64,000 bases of DNA from UBA6054 sp963975575 (GTDB lineage Bacteria; Planctomycetota; Phycisphaerae; Phycisphaerales; UBA1924). The notes beneath the pieces are model-generated. The model did no database searches. It was given only the letters and a program-made list of their open reading frames with translations, and had not been told where the DNA came from. Both the position numbers and the translations under genes were made by a program. The DNA lies in assembly GCA_963975575.1 (NCBI GenBank), contig CAXBHL010000003.1, positions 246,853-310,852 on the forward strand, given 5' to 3'. How positions within the stretch are numbered: the stretch's first letter is position 1; each line of letters begins with the position of its first letter. Below are positions 34,864 to 44,556 of this stretch, one piece after another.

Positions 34864-37800
34864 CCCGTCGTCCCGTGCTGCTTTACGGGAGCCGTCGCCC
34901 GCTGGACCAGTTCGCGGGCGTGCCCGATGTCCTGTCGGCGCGGGGGCACCCGGTCTGGTACGAGCGGCTGTGGGGGGACGCGATGCGGCAGGGCACGCAC
35001 GCGCTGCCGTGGTTGATCGAGCGGGCGGGGGTGGTCGGGTTCGCCGATCTGACGCACGGCATGCACGCCCATGCCACGCGTGTCGCGCAGCGGTCGGGCA
35101 CGCCGACGGTGCTGCTCGTCGACGGCGTGACGGAGTTCGCCAACATCCTGATGAACCCGTGGCTCGGCCCGCGGCATCTGCGTCCGGCCTCCCAGGGCAC
35201 CGTGCTCGCGATGGGGACCCTGCAGGCCGAGATCCTTCGGGCGTTCGGCAACGAGCCGCGTGTGTGCGGCCTGCCGCGGCTGGACGGGTTCGCCGAACGC
35301 GTGGCGTCGCTGCGTCGATCGCTGGCCGAGCCGCCCTCGGGGCTGATCGTCGCGACGGCCAACACGCCGGCGATGACCGCGCCCGCGCGGGCCCGGCTTG
35401 TCCGGTCGCTGGAGTTGATCCGGCGTGCGGCCGCGCGGTCGGGGGTGCCGGTCCGCTGGCGGCTGACCGGCGATCTCGCGACCGAGCTGGGCGTGCCGGC
35501 CGATGCCCGCCCGCTCGATCTGGCGCTGGCGGAAGCGGCGGCGGTGCTGACGACCGCGTCGACGCTGGGGGTCGAGGCCATGCTCGCGGGGGTTCCCACG
35601 GGCGTGCTGCACCCGCACCCGTGGCCGCTGTGGGTGCCCGGCGCGTGGGCGTGGTGCCCGCGGTTTGAGGACGCCGATGCGGACGGGGATGCGGTCCGCG
35701 CGGCGGTGGGGGTGGGTGCGGCGGCGAGCGCGGCCGCGGACGCGTGCATCCGTGCGACACTCGCGGGAGTGGAGCCGTTCGTGCTTGCCGGGCCGTCCGA
35801 GTCCGACGCGGCGGAGACGATCGACGCGCTGGTTGTGCCGGACGCGGAGCGGATGCGGGCCCAGGCCCGCCTGCTCGGCGTGATGCACACGCCCGACGCG
35901 GCGGGCCGCGTGGCCGGGGTGCTGTCCGGGATCGCGAGTGGGGACCGATCGGCGGAGTATTCGGGTGCCGATCGGCCGGCGGTGGAGATGCTCGGGCGGG
36001 TGGAGATCAAGTCGGCACCGAAGCGCACTCGGCGCGTCGTCAGCCTGCTGCAGTGCGGGAGGTCACCGGTGGGCGGGGTGACGAACTGGTCGATTCGCAT
36101 GGGCCGCGCGTTCGCGGAACGACCGGACCTGGGTTTCGAGTTCCATACGCTCGCCATCGCGGCCGAGCCGCTCAACTACGCGACGGCCAACATCCCGGAG
36201 GATCCGTCCGATCCGTTCCTGCACGCGTGCGTGCTCGACCCGTGCGACCCGACCCACCAGCGGATCGAGTCGGTGACGGCGGCCGCGCGGGCGCTGGCGC
36301 CGGATCTGGTGATCCCAAGCTACAACGACGAGACGTTCGCCGCCGCCGCCGCGCTGCACGACGCCGGGGCCCGCGTTCTCGCCATCGCCCATGTCGACGA
36401 GGCCGCGGACGAGGCCCGTCTTCGCGCCTTCGACCGGTGGGACGCCGGCGTGGGTGTCAGCGACGCGTGCGCGGGCTGGATCCGGGCGGCGGGGGGTGAG
36501 CGTCCGATCGACCGCATCGTGTACGGGGTTCCCGTGCGAGCGCGACCGCGCCCGGCGCGGTCCGGCGGCCCGATCCGGCTGGCGTACATCGGGCGGATGG
36601 TCGAGTGGCAGAAGCGTGTTTCAGACCTGATCGGTTTGCTCGAGCGGCTCGAATCGCTCGGGACCGACTACCGGCTCGACGTGGTGGGCGACGGCCCGGA
36701 CATGCGCGCGTGGCTGGCCCGGGTGGACGCGATGGGGCTGCGGGATCGACGGGTGTTTGTGCACGGCCGGCGGGACATGGGGTGGGTCGAATCGTTCCTG
36801 CCGTCGGTCGACCTGAGCGTGCTCGTGTCGGGATGGGAGGGCACGAGCATCTCGATGCTCGAGGCGATGGGCCAGGGCGTGGCCCCGTGCGTGACACGGG
36901 TCAACTCGGGCGTGGGGGAGTGGGTAGACGACGGGGTGCACGGCGTGGTCGTGCCGGTGGGCCGGACCGACCTCATGGCCGAGCGCATCGACGAACTGTC
37001 CCGGGACCGCGCCCGCGTCGTAGCGATGGGCGAGGCCGCCCGGCGCCGGATGATCGAACGCCGCATGGGCACGCACGACATGGCCGAGCGGTACGGCGCG
37101 GTCTTCGCCCGCACCCTGGCCGGCCCCGCGTTCGGGGCCGGGCCCGGCGATCACGCGGCGCGGCTCGCCGACCGGTCGGTCTGGACGCCCCGCGTGCCCG
37201 AGTCCGAAGCCGAGGCGGACGCGTGGTTCGCGGGCCGGCTCCGGGGCGCGGGCTACCGGCGGATCGCGGTTGGAGCGCCCGACGCCGCGTGCGACGCCGT
37301 GCTGATCCCCGCGGGCGACGAGCGTCCTCCGCCCGAGCGCGTCGACGCGTGGCGCGCGCGCGGCCTGGGGATCGCGGTGTCGCCCAACGGTGCCGTCGAG
37401 CGCCCCGTGCGGCTGGCCGAAGCGGCGGTCCGCACGCTCACGGACGCCGGCTGCCGGCGGATCGCGGTATTCGGCGCGGGGGAGCAGTCCGCGGCGTTCG
37501 TCCCCTCCGTGCGGCACGGTGCGCCGCTGGTCGGCTGGATCGACGACGGCGTGGCCGGGCCCACGACGCACATGGGCCTGCCCGCCGTCCCGTTTGAGCG
37601 CCGCGGCGAGCTCGCGCCCGACGCGATCATCCTCAACAGCCAGCGCTTCGAGCCCCTCATGGCGACGCGTTGCGGAGGCCTTGCGGATGTGCGGGTGGTC
37701 GCGTTGACGCGGGACGGGGCGACGCTGAACGCCTGCGTACGCAATGTCGCGGCCGCGAAGGCGGCCTCCCGGTCGTCCGGTCGCACGCTGATCGTGCACG

Positions 37801-38093
37801 ACGCGGACACCGCCGCCTACGCCGCCGCCGTCGGAGCGTCGGAGAAGATCGCGCCGGCCGATCTGGAAGCGCGCGTGCATCGGGGGCCGCCTCCCGCCGC
37901 GCTGGTGCTCGCGACGACGCACGAACCCGGGCGTCTGCGAGACGCGATCGCGCCGTGGATCGCCCGGGGTACGCCCGTGTTCGACTGCCTGGGATGCTCA
38001 GCCGTTGGTGCCTTGGACCAGCCCGAGCATCGCCCGGGCGAAGGCGTCGAGCCCGAAGCGGTCGCGGCAGCGTCCGGCGATGGCGCGGGATAG
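34860..38093 (+). CDS. two-domain glycosyltransferase (GT4) with C-terminal Rossmann-like module
   Basis: The product is about 1077 residues. Residues 1-380 form a GT-B-like domain resembling capsule or CDP-glycerol-type transferases (VLLYGSRRPLDQFAG at the start). A GT4 domain spans 393-760, with VGGVTNWSIRM, the acceptor-side IRLAYIGRM (572-580) and the ExxxxxxxE-type GWEGTSISMLEAM (658-670). The last part has a Rossmann-like module: IAVFGAGEQS (868-877), IDDG (894) and AIILNSQR. GTG overlaps the GT2 stop. The final 32 residues overlap a convergent gene (37998-40319), so the exact end is a little uncertain. Probably a polysaccharide-building enzyme; sugar and linkage unknown. Confidence 0.82.
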   Translation: MTRRPVLLYGSRRPLDQFAGVPDVLSARGHPVWYERLWGDAMRQGTHALPWLIERAGVVGFADLTHGMHAHATRVAQRSGTPTVLLVDGVTEFANILMNPWLGPRHLRPASQGTVLAMGTLQAEILRAFGNEPRVCGLPRLDGFAERVASLRRSLAEPPSGLIVATANTPAMTAPARARLVRSLELIRRAAARSGVPVRWRLTGDLATELGVPADARPLDLALAEAAAVLTTASTLGVEAMLAGVPTGVLHPHPWPLWVPGAWAWCPRFEDADADGDAVRAAVGVGAAASAAADACIRATLAGVEPFVLAGPSESDAAETIDALVVPDAERMRAQARLLGVMHTPDAAGRVAGVLSGIASGDRSAEYSGADRPAVEMLGRVEIKSAPKRTRRVVSLLQCGRSPVGGVTNWSIRMGRAFAERPDLGFEFHTLAIAAEPLNYATANIPEDPSDPFLHACVLDPCDPTHQRIESVTAAARALAPDLVIPSYNDETFAAAAALHDAGARVLAIAHVDEAADEARLRAFDRWDAGVGVSDACAGWIRAAGGERPIDRIVYGVPVRARPRPARSGGPIRLAYIGRMVEWQKRVSDLIGLLERLESLGTDYRLDVVGDGPDMRAWLARVDAMGLRDRRVFVHGRRDMGWVESFLPSVDLSVLVSGWEGTSISMLEAMGQGVAPCVTRVNSGVGEWVDDGVHGVVVPVGRTDLMAERIDELSRDRARVVAMGEAARRRMIERRMGTHDMAERYGAVFARTLAGPAFGAGPGDHAARLADRSVWTPRVPESEAEADAWFAGRLRGAGYRRIAVGAPDAACDAVLIPAGDERPPPERVDAWRARGLGIAVSPNGAVERPVRLAEAAVRTLTDAGCRRIAVFGAGEQSAAFVPSVRHGAPLVGWIDDGVAGPTTHMGLPAVPFERRGELAPDAIILNSQRFEPLMATRCGGLADVRVVALTRDGATLNACVRNVAAAKAASRSSGRTLIVHDADTAAYAAAVGASEKIAPADLEARVHRGPPPAALVLATTHEPGRLRDAIAPWIARGTPVFDCLGCSAVGALDQPEHRPGEGVEPEAVAAASGDGAG

Positions 38094-40319
38094 CGCGTCC
38101 CGGCGGGGCCGGCTCATCGCCAGATCGACGCACCGCTCCAGCTCGGCCTCGTCCGCGAACGTGGTCTCGGCGGTGTCCACCAGCAGCAGGTTGGGGTCGC
38201 GGTCGAGCGTGCGGCGCTGCTCGGGCGGAAGGGCTTCGTACGCGTCGATCTCCGCGGGGGACATGCCGAACAGGCCCTCGAATCCGAGCGGCAGCCCGAC
38301 CGCGCCCAGCGCGCAGGCAACGCGCATCGCCTCGGGGTGGTTGGCGATCACGTACCCCGGGTGCCGCCCTCCGACCATGGAAAGATCCGCACGCCCGTGG
38401 GCGCGGGTGTGGTGGAGCAGGGCCGATCGCGTCCGGTCCGCGTCCTCGAAGGTCCGGCGCACCAGCGGCAGCCCGCCCGAGAGCGAGACTTCCGCGATGC
38501 GCTGGTGCATCGGCGCGCGCACGCTGGCGTGCAGGTGGACTGTGGCGTTCTGGTACGAGGCACGCAGTTCATTGCCGTGTGTCAGCTCGGGTCGGCCGTA
38601 CGCGCCCAGCGTCGGATGAGCGTCCCAGCCACGCCCGTAGAGGTGCAGCCGCCAGCCACGCCGCTCGGCGATCGCGGCGGCCCAGGTCGCGGCCTGCTGG
38701 CGGAACAACAGGTCCGCCAGCGGCAGCGTGAAGCTGTTGAGCAGCACGGAGACTGCGCCGCGGCCCGGTTCTTCTCCGACCGACTCTCGGAGTGCGTCTT
38801 CGGTCAGCACCGCAAGCTCGTGATTGAGGTAGCGCCAGGGTTCGGCCGCGCGATCGAGGATCGGGCCCATGCCGGCGCCGATCCGCTGCGCCGCCCGTCC
38901 CGCCGGTGTCCCGATCCCGAGGCCGCGCACCGACCGCTCGAAGTACGCGCGGGGGGGCTCGCTGTGGCGTGTGGCCATCGCGATCTCGCACCGCAGGTGT
39001 TCGGAACCATCACCGGCGGGGCCCGGGTGGAACTTGACGGTCGAGACGGGGTTGGTCCAGAGCAGCGTCCGTTCGGACGCGAACCCGTACTCGTCCCGAA
39101 GCGACGGGTAGATGAAACCGGCCGCGAAGTCGTTCGGGCTCGCCCGCCATCGGCCGTCGCCCTTCATCAGGTGCGGCATCGCGTCCTGGATCCAGGCGAG
39201 CATCGGGACGCGGTCCGGCACCGCGCCGCCGGCGTGCGGGCGGAGGTGGTTGATGCACACGACCAGGTCCGGGCGGTACGCGTCGATCCTGCGGGCGAAG
39301 TAGAGCGGGTTGGCGTGGCTGCTGGCGTCGCGTTCCTGCAGCACGTCGGTGTCGATCCCGAGCGACCGCATCTCGCAGGCCAGGTCCTCCGCAGAGAACC
39401 GCACGTACGCGGTGTACCGCGAGGTGAGGAGCTGGACCCGGCGGACGCGTCGATCCCCGGCCTCCCAGACCGGTCGATCGCACGCCATCGCGTCGATCAA
39501 ACGTGTCTGTTTGTCGTGCGCCCGTCGCAGCAGCTCCGCGACCCGCCCGCCCGCCTCGGGCGATGCCCCGCCCGGCGTCATGTGCACGCGGCGCGGCAGC
39601 GCCTCGTCGGTCCGCTCGTTCAGCCAGGCATCGAGCCGCTCGAACGCGTCGTGCCCGATGAACCAGGCGGCCCGCTCGGCCGACAGCATCGCCCGGACCC
39701 GGTCGGCCCCGTCCCGGAGGACGATGTCCGCGAGCGCCGCGACCGCGCCCCTGCTGTCCGGCTCGCACACCAGCGTGCGCGGCGCGTACCCGTTCGCCCG
39801 CGCGGTGGAGGCCTGCCAGAGCCGCTCGAACAACGCCGGTGGGTCCAGCCCGATCAGCACGGACGCGGACGGGAACTCCTCGTCGTCCGAGACCAGCGCC
39901 GGCAGGGCGGAGATCTCGGCCACGCCGCCCCGTATCCCGCCCAGTCTGGTGATGTCCCCGGGTTGGGTCCGCCACACGCGGCTGCCGTCCGACGCGCGGT
40001 ACTGCGTCCGTTCCGCCAGCTCGGCGAGCACGCGGGCCGCCTCGGTCCGGTCCAGCAGGCCGGCGTGGACCAACTCGATCGCGGCGGCGTCCGCCGCGCC
40101 GGCGAACGCGGCGGGGTCGATCCGGTCCGGCGCCGCGTCGGGTGCTTCCCGTGCGCGGGCCTCGGCCGCGAGCGTGGTCAATCCGAGCCGTTCCAGCGCG
40201 TCCGCCACCGCGGAAGCGTCGCCGCCCGCTGCGAGCAGCGACCTGGCCCGCTGCCAGTCTTGGGCGGCGGGGGGAGTCGGGGCGGCCGCGGGCGGGGTGT
40301 CGGTGGGGGCCTCGGGCAC
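37998..40319 (-). CDS. CgeB-like glycosyltransferase, large
   Basis: The 773-residue soluble protein has a helical N-terminal third rich in Ala, Arg and Asp. A central segment follows with TAYVRFSAEDLACEM, PDLVVCINHLRPHAGG and MLAWIQDAMPHLMKG. The C-terminal glycosyltransferase-like domain has LHLYGRGWDAHPTLG and NATVHLHASVRAPMHQRIAEVSLSGG (given in pieces). Those last motifs match the GT-B C-terminal half of the CgeB/glycosyltransferase group 1 family. It is transcribed against the cluster: its end overlaps the preceding gene by 96 bases, and its start is 57 bases from the divergent methyltransferase gene. Substrate unknown. Confidence 0.75.
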   Translation of the reverse strand: MPEAPTDTPPAAAPTPPAAQDWQRARSLLAAGGDASAVADALERLGLTTLAAEARAREAPDAAPDRIDPAAFAGAADAAAIELVHAGLLDRTEAARVLAELAERTQYRASDGSRVWRTQPGDITRLGGIRGGVAEISALPALVSDDEEFPSASVLIGLDPPALFERLWQASTARANGYAPRTLVCEPDSRGAVAALADIVLRDGADRVRAMLSAERAAWFIGHDAFERLDAWLNERTDEALPRRVHMTPGGASPEAGGRVAELLRRAHDKQTRLIDAMACDRPVWEAGDRRVRRVQLLTSRYTAYVRFSAEDLACEMRSLGIDTDVLQERDASSHANPLYFARRIDAYRPDLVVCINHLRPHAGGAVPDRVPMLAWIQDAMPHLMKGDGRWRASPNDFAAGFIYPSLRDEYGFASERTLLWTNPVSTVKFHPGPAGDGSEHLRCEIAMATRHSEPPRAYFERSVRGLGIGTPAGRAAQRIGAGMGPILDRAAEPWRYLNHELAVLTEDALRESVGEEPGRGAVSVLLNSFTLPLADLLFRQQAATWAAAIAERRGWRLHLYGRGWDAHPTLGAYGRPELTHGNELRASYQNATVHLHASVRAPMHQRIAEVSLSGGLPLVRRTFEDADRTRSALLHHTRAHGRADLSMVGGRHPGYVIANHPEAMRVACALGAVGLPLGFEGLFGMSPAEIDAYEALPPEQRRTLDRDPNLLLVDTAETTFADEAELERCVDLAMSRPRRDALSRAIAGRCRDRFGLDAFARAMLGLVQGTNG

Positions 40320-40376
40320 ACCCGGGCATCGTCAAAACTCTGGTCCGACCTGCAGAAAGCGGCCGATGTACCCCCG

Positions 40377-42158
40377 ATGCCCAGCCCCGCCTCCCCGCCG
40401 CCCACCCAGGTCTGGAAGCCCCGATCCCCCCGCCTCGCGCTGGTCCCGCAGCTCCGCGAGCGGGTGCTCGACCGCACGGCGGCGTGGCTCGCGGCCCGGG
40501 GTGCCCGGCGCATCGCGCTCTACGGCCAGGGGCGGCATTCGCGGGCGATCATCCGCCAGCCGTGGCTCTTCCACGGCATCACCGTCGTCGCGGTGCTCGA
40601 CGACCAGCCCACCGCCGCGCGGCTCGTCGGGGTCCCGGTCATGCTCCCCGCCGAGGCACGCGACGGGGGCGCGGGGCAGATCGACGCGGTGGTGGTCAGC
40701 TCCACCGAATACGAGGACCGGATCGCCGACCGCGCCGCCGAGGTCTTCGGGGGCACCGGGGTCGAGATCGTCCGCCTCTACACCCCGGACGACTCGGTCT
40801 GGGACACCGGACCGACCACCGAACGCCTCGTCGCCCACGGGCTGGACCGCGCCGACGCCGAGTGGCTCGTCCACAACCGCGCCGAGCGCCACGACGCGAT
40901 GCTGCCGATCATCCCCCCGGCCCGGACCGAACTGCACCTCCGCCGGTACGAGCTCGCCGCGTCGGTCGCGATCGAGCGCGGGGCCTCCGAAGCCGCGGAC
41001 CTGGCCTGCGGCACGGGGTACGGGTGCGATCTGCTCGCCGCGGTGGCAGGGTTGTCCCGCGTCACCGGTGTGGACATCGACCCCGACGCGGTCCGGTACG
41101 CCGCCCGGTACCACCACGCGGGCGGCCGCGCCTCGTTCCGGTGCGCCGACGCGACGGACACAGGCCTCGGGCCCGCGTCCGTCGATCTGGTCGCCAGCTT
41201 CGAGACCATCGAGCACGTCCGGGACACCGACGGGCTGCTCGCCGAGTTCGACCGTGTGCTGCGGCCCGGCGGCACGCTCGTCATCAGCACGCCCAACCAG
41301 CTCGGCCCGACGCCCTATCACGTCCACGATTTCGGGTTCACCGAGTTCGCGTCCGCGTTGCGATCCCGTTTTAAAATCGTCGAATGGTTCGGCCAGCTCC
41401 CGCGCGACGAGGTCTACGCCCGCGACCTCCCGCCGGGCGTATGGCGACTCTCCGCCAACGACGCGGAGCGGGACCTCTGGCCGGGCGGCGGGGGGCGTCC
41501 GGATTTCCTCCTGGCGGTCTGCCGCAAGCCGGACCGTGAAGCATCCGCATCCCCGACCGCCCCATCCCCCGCGACGATCCGGACCGTGCACACGCCGTTC
41601 GGTGCCGTGCGGCTGTCCCGTCCCGTCCCGGCCGGCCCCGGGTCCACGCCCACGCCGGACGACGCGCCGATCTGGCGATGGCTCGGCACGCTCGGTCCGC
41701 AGGACGTTCTCTGGGACGCATCGGACGCGGATCCGGTGCCGTCGATCGCCGTGGGCGCACGCTGCGGCGCCGTGCTGCTGCTGCGGCCCGATCCCGCGGA
41801 CCACTGGGCCGTGTCCGAGTCCGTGCGTCACACGGGGCTCCCGACCGCGGGGAGTCTCGGCGTCGCCCTCGCCGGCCAGGGTGCCGGGCGTGGCCCGTTT
41901 GCGCCGCCCAAGACCATCGCCGCGATCGCCGACCGCCCGTTGCCCACTCACCTGCGTCTGAACCGCTTCGGCCCCGGCACAGCCGCGATGCTGGCGGCCA
42001 TCCCCGTGCTGCGTTCGGTGTGTTTCGAAGAGCCGCCCGCCGGCACCGCCGAGATCGAGGCCCTGCGGGCCGCCGGGTTTGCTCCCGGATCCGGGGACAC
42101 GCAGCGCACCGGCGAGGGTCCGTCGGGGACACCGGCGGTGTTCGATCGGGCTGGCTGA
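40377..42158 (+). CDS. methyltransferase with N-terminal Rossmann-like module
   Basis: The 593-residue protein has, in order, a Rossmann-like module with IALYGQGRHS (46-55), VLDDQ (73-77) and VVVSSTEYED (106-115), then a class I SAM methyltransferase. The latter shows motif I ADLACGTGYG (207-216), the acidic VTGVDIDPD and the post-I/IV stretch DLVASFETIEH (270-280) with LRPGGTLVIST. About 240 further residues of unknown character follow. It may methylate a glycan or nucleotide sugar. The first module recurs in two neighbouring glycosyltransferases. The frame is open upstream; the ATG at 40377 follows the divergent gene start and fits the domain boundary. Confidence 0.75.
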   Translation: MPSPASPPPTQVWKPRSPRLALVPQLRERVLDRTAAWLAARGARRIALYGQGRHSRAIIRQPWLFHGITVVAVLDDQPTAARLVGVPVMLPAEARDGGAGQIDAVVVSSTEYEDRIADRAAEVFGGTGVEIVRLYTPDDSVWDTGPTTERLVAHGLDRADAEWLVHNRAERHDAMLPIIPPARTELHLRRYELAASVAIERGASEAADLACGTGYGCDLLAAVAGLSRVTGVDIDPDAVRYAARYHHAGGRASFRCADATDTGLGPASVDLVASFETIEHVRDTDGLLAEFDRVLRPGGTLVISTPNQLGPTPYHVHDFGFTEFASALRSRFKIVEWFGQLPRDEVYARDLPPGVWRLSANDAERDLWPGGGGRPDFLLAVCRKPDREASASPTAPSPATIRTVHTPFGAVRLSRPVPAGPGSTPTPDDAPIWRWLGTLGPQDVLWDASDADPVPSIAVGARCGAVLLLRPDPADHWAVSESVRHTGLPTAGSLGVALAGQGAGRGPFAPPKTIAAIADRPLPTHLRLNRFGPGTAAMLAAIPVLRSVCFEEPPAGTAEIEALRAAGFAPGSGDTQRTGEGPSGTPAVFDRAG

Positions 42159-42265
42159 ATCCCCCGTCCGGCGGACATTTTTTGCAGAAGGGTACCGGAA
42201 TCGGCCGAGTCTGACCCGGGTCGGTCGCTCCCCGCGGCCGGACGGTTGACCAGCGAGGACCCTCC

Positions 42266-43678
42266 ATGGACATCGCTTTCATCGGGCTCGGTAAACTCGG
42301 CTTCCCCTGCGCGGTCGCTCTGGCCATGCGGGGTCACCGCGTCCGCGGCTACGACACCAACGCCGAGCTGATGGCCGGGTACGAGCGCGACGAGGTCACT
42401 CCCTTCGAGCCCGGCCTCGAGGACCAGTACCGCAACGCCAAGCCCCGCATGACCTTCGAGCCCTCCGTCCGCGACGCGGTCGCCCAGAGCGAGGCCGTCT
42501 TCGTCGCGGTGCCCACGCCGCACGCGCCCCGGCACGACGGCTCGTTTCCCTACGACGGCCAGCCCCGCGATTTCGACAACGGCCCCATCCGCGACTGCCT
42601 CGCGGAGATCGCCGCGGCCATCCGCTCGATCGACGACGACGTGTTCCGAACGATCTACATCGTCTCCACCGTCACCCCGACCACCACGGTGCGCGAGCTG
42701 ATCCCAGCGATGGTCGAGGCCGCGGGCGAGGAGCCCGGGCTGCGGTGGGGGGTGGTCTACAACCCGTTCTTCATCGGCCAGTCCACCGTCGTGCGCGACT
42801 TCCTCTCGCCCGAGTTCGTCCTGGCCGGGCACTCGCCCAGCCCGATTGTCCGCGCCCGCACCGAGCGCGCCGCGCAGGAGCTGTACGGCTCCCTGCACGA
42901 CCGGCCCATCCGCTCGATGACATGGACCGAGGCCGAGTGCGTCAAACTGTCGTACAACACCTACCTCGGCCTCAAGGTGCTCTTCGCCAACACGGTGATG
43001 GAGCTGTGCCACGCCCTGCCGGACTGCAACTGCGACACGGTCAACGGCGCGCTCAAGCTGGCCACCGACCGGCTCGTCAGCCCAAAGTACATGGACGGCG
43101 GCATGGCCGACGGCGGCCCGTGCCACGGGCGCGACCAGATGGCCATGTCCTTCGCCGCGCGCAACGCCGGCATCGGCTTCGATGTCTTCGACGTCATCAA
43201 CACCGGCCGCGACCACCAGACGGCGTACCTCGCCGACCTGATCCGCGAGCACGCTGCCGATCGGCCCGTGGTCCTGCTGGGCATGGCGTTCAAGCCCGGC
43301 ACCAACCAGACCCAGGGCAGCCCCGCCTTGCTGCTGGCCAACATCCTCCGTGCGGCGGGCGTCGAGCCCCTGCTGCACGACCCGGTCATCCGCCCCGAGA
43401 CGCCGATGCCCCCGGGCCCCGCCGTGTACTTCATCTCGACGCGTTGGGAGAGCTACGCCGACCACCCGTTCCGTGCCGGCGACACGGTCATCGATCCGTG
43501 GCGCATGCTCTCGACCGACAGGCTTCCGGACGGCGTCGAGTACATCCCGGTCGGGGTCGGCCCCACTTCCAACAGTGCGCTGGGCTCGTCCCTGACGCGA
43601 AACGCCGCCAAGGAGAACGAGGCATGCGAGCCAAAGTTGTCGCGGTTTACCGGCTCCTATACGGCAGCGATTTCATAG
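42266..43678 (+). CDS. nucleotide-sugar dehydrogenase, UDP-glucose/GDP-mannose type
   Basis: The 470-residue protein has the NAD-binding start MDIAFIGLGKLGFPCA, VFVAVPTPHA, VSTVTPTTTV, NPFFIGQ and the CVKLSYNTYLGLKV helix with the substrate-binding Lys and Asn. The C-terminal UDP-binding domain has VLLGMAFKPGTNQTQGS. The catalytic Cys (286) is kept, but its surroundings read GGPCHGRD instead of the usual GxCFPKD, so the Lys is Arg. It could still be an oxidising sugar dehydrogenase with a different substrate. It is the first gene of the run 42.3-47.0 kb. Its last 55 bases overlap the next gene. Confidence 0.82.
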   Translation: MDIAFIGLGKLGFPCAVALAMRGHRVRGYDTNAELMAGYERDEVTPFEPGLEDQYRNAKPRMTFEPSVRDAVAQSEAVFVAVPTPHAPRHDGSFPYDGQPRDFDNGPIRDCLAEIAAAIRSIDDDVFRTIYIVSTVTPTTTVRELIPAMVEAAGEEPGLRWGVVYNPFFIGQSTVVRDFLSPEFVLAGHSPSPIVRARTERAAQELYGSLHDRPIRSMTWTEAECVKLSYNTYLGLKVLFANTVMELCHALPDCNCDTVNGALKLATDRLVSPKYMDGGMADGGPCHGRDQMAMSFAARNAGIGFDVFDVINTGRDHQTAYLADLIREHAADRPVVLLGMAFKPGTNQTQGSPALLLANILRAAGVEPLLHDPVIRPETPMPPGPAVYFISTRWESYADHPFRAGDTVIDPWRMLSTDRLPDGVEYIPVGVGPTSNSALGSSLTRNAAKENEACEPKLSRFTGSYTAAIS

Positions 43679-44556
43679 CCGAGTCGCTCGCGTCGGTCAC
43701 CGACGCGTGCGACGCCGTGCTGTGCTTCGTGGGGCGGCGCCCGTTCGGCGGGCGTCCCAGTGTCCGCTACTTCGGCCACGAGGTCTTCTTCCCGCACGAC
43801 ATCGACGGCGTGGCCGGCACGATCCGGGCATGGGCCGCCAAGCACGACCCGGCGGGCAAGGTCCGCGTGATCGACAACCCGTACGACGCGGTCCTCAAGA
43901 ACCAGCTCGGCCGCCTGGTCGATGAGTTCGTGATCCCGCACCACGACGCCACCCATGTCCTGCAGGTCGAGGGAGACGAGGTCTGGCACGCCGACGCGTT
44001 GGTCGCCCTGCTCAACGCGGCCGAGACCGGCGACGCCGACGAGATCATGTCCACCAACGACCTGTTCTGGCGATCTCCCCGCTTCGTCAGCCGGCGCAAC
44101 AATCCCTACGCCGTCTTGCGGGCCATCAAGGGCGCCCGCTCGATCGGCCCCACCGGCAACGCGCTGATGTCCGCACGCGACGATCTCGCCCGCGTCGCCC
44201 CGCCCGGCGTCCGCGTGCACAACTTCGGCTACGCCTGCTCCGAGCGCACGATGTTCTGGAAACATCTGGCCGGCCTGAGCTTCAGCCGCGACCTCCGCTG
44301 GGATTCCGTTCCACGCGAGGACTGGTTCGAGGCCGTATGGCGGAACTGGAACTGGCACGCCAACCGGCGAACGGACCTGTGCCCCTCGGTCGGATACCCC
44401 GAGGCCTTCGCCGCCGCGGAGCTCTACCCGCCCGAGCAGCTCCCCCGCGTGATCCGCGACCGCCTCGCCAACGACCCGCTGCCCGAGTGGCACGCGGCCG
44501 AACGCGAGCCCGCCGCCGCCGGATCGGCGCCCGGCCTGATCGGGGGTGCCGCGTGA
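43624..44556 (+). CDS. putative glycosyltransferase
   Basis: The 310-residue soluble protein begins MRAKVVAVYRLLYGSDFIAES, then has CDAVLCFVG, VLKNQLGRLVDEFV and THVLQVEGDEVWHADAL, an acidic cluster placed like the DxD metal site of GT-A enzymes. Later motifs are SIGPTGNALMS and SFSRDLRWDS. The family is not certain. The start is set by AAGGAG at 43610-43615, 8 bases before the ATG inside the previous gene, and the stop overlaps the next gene as GTGA. Sugar and acceptor unknown. Confidence 0.7.
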   Translation: MRAKVVAVYRLLYGSDFIAESLASVTDACDAVLCFVGRRPFGGRPSVRYFGHEVFFPHDIDGVAGTIRAWAAKHDPAGKVRVIDNPYDAVLKNQLGRLVDEFVIPHHDATHVLQVEGDEVWHADALVALLNAAETGDADEIMSTNDLFWRSPRFVSRRNNPYAVLRAIKGARSIGPTGNALMSARDDLARVAPPGVRVHNFGYACSERTMFWKHLAGLSFSRDLRWDSVPREDWFEAVWRNWNWHANRRTDLCPSVGYPEAFAAAELYPPEQLPRVIRDRLANDPLPEWHAAEREPAAAGSAPGLIGGAA

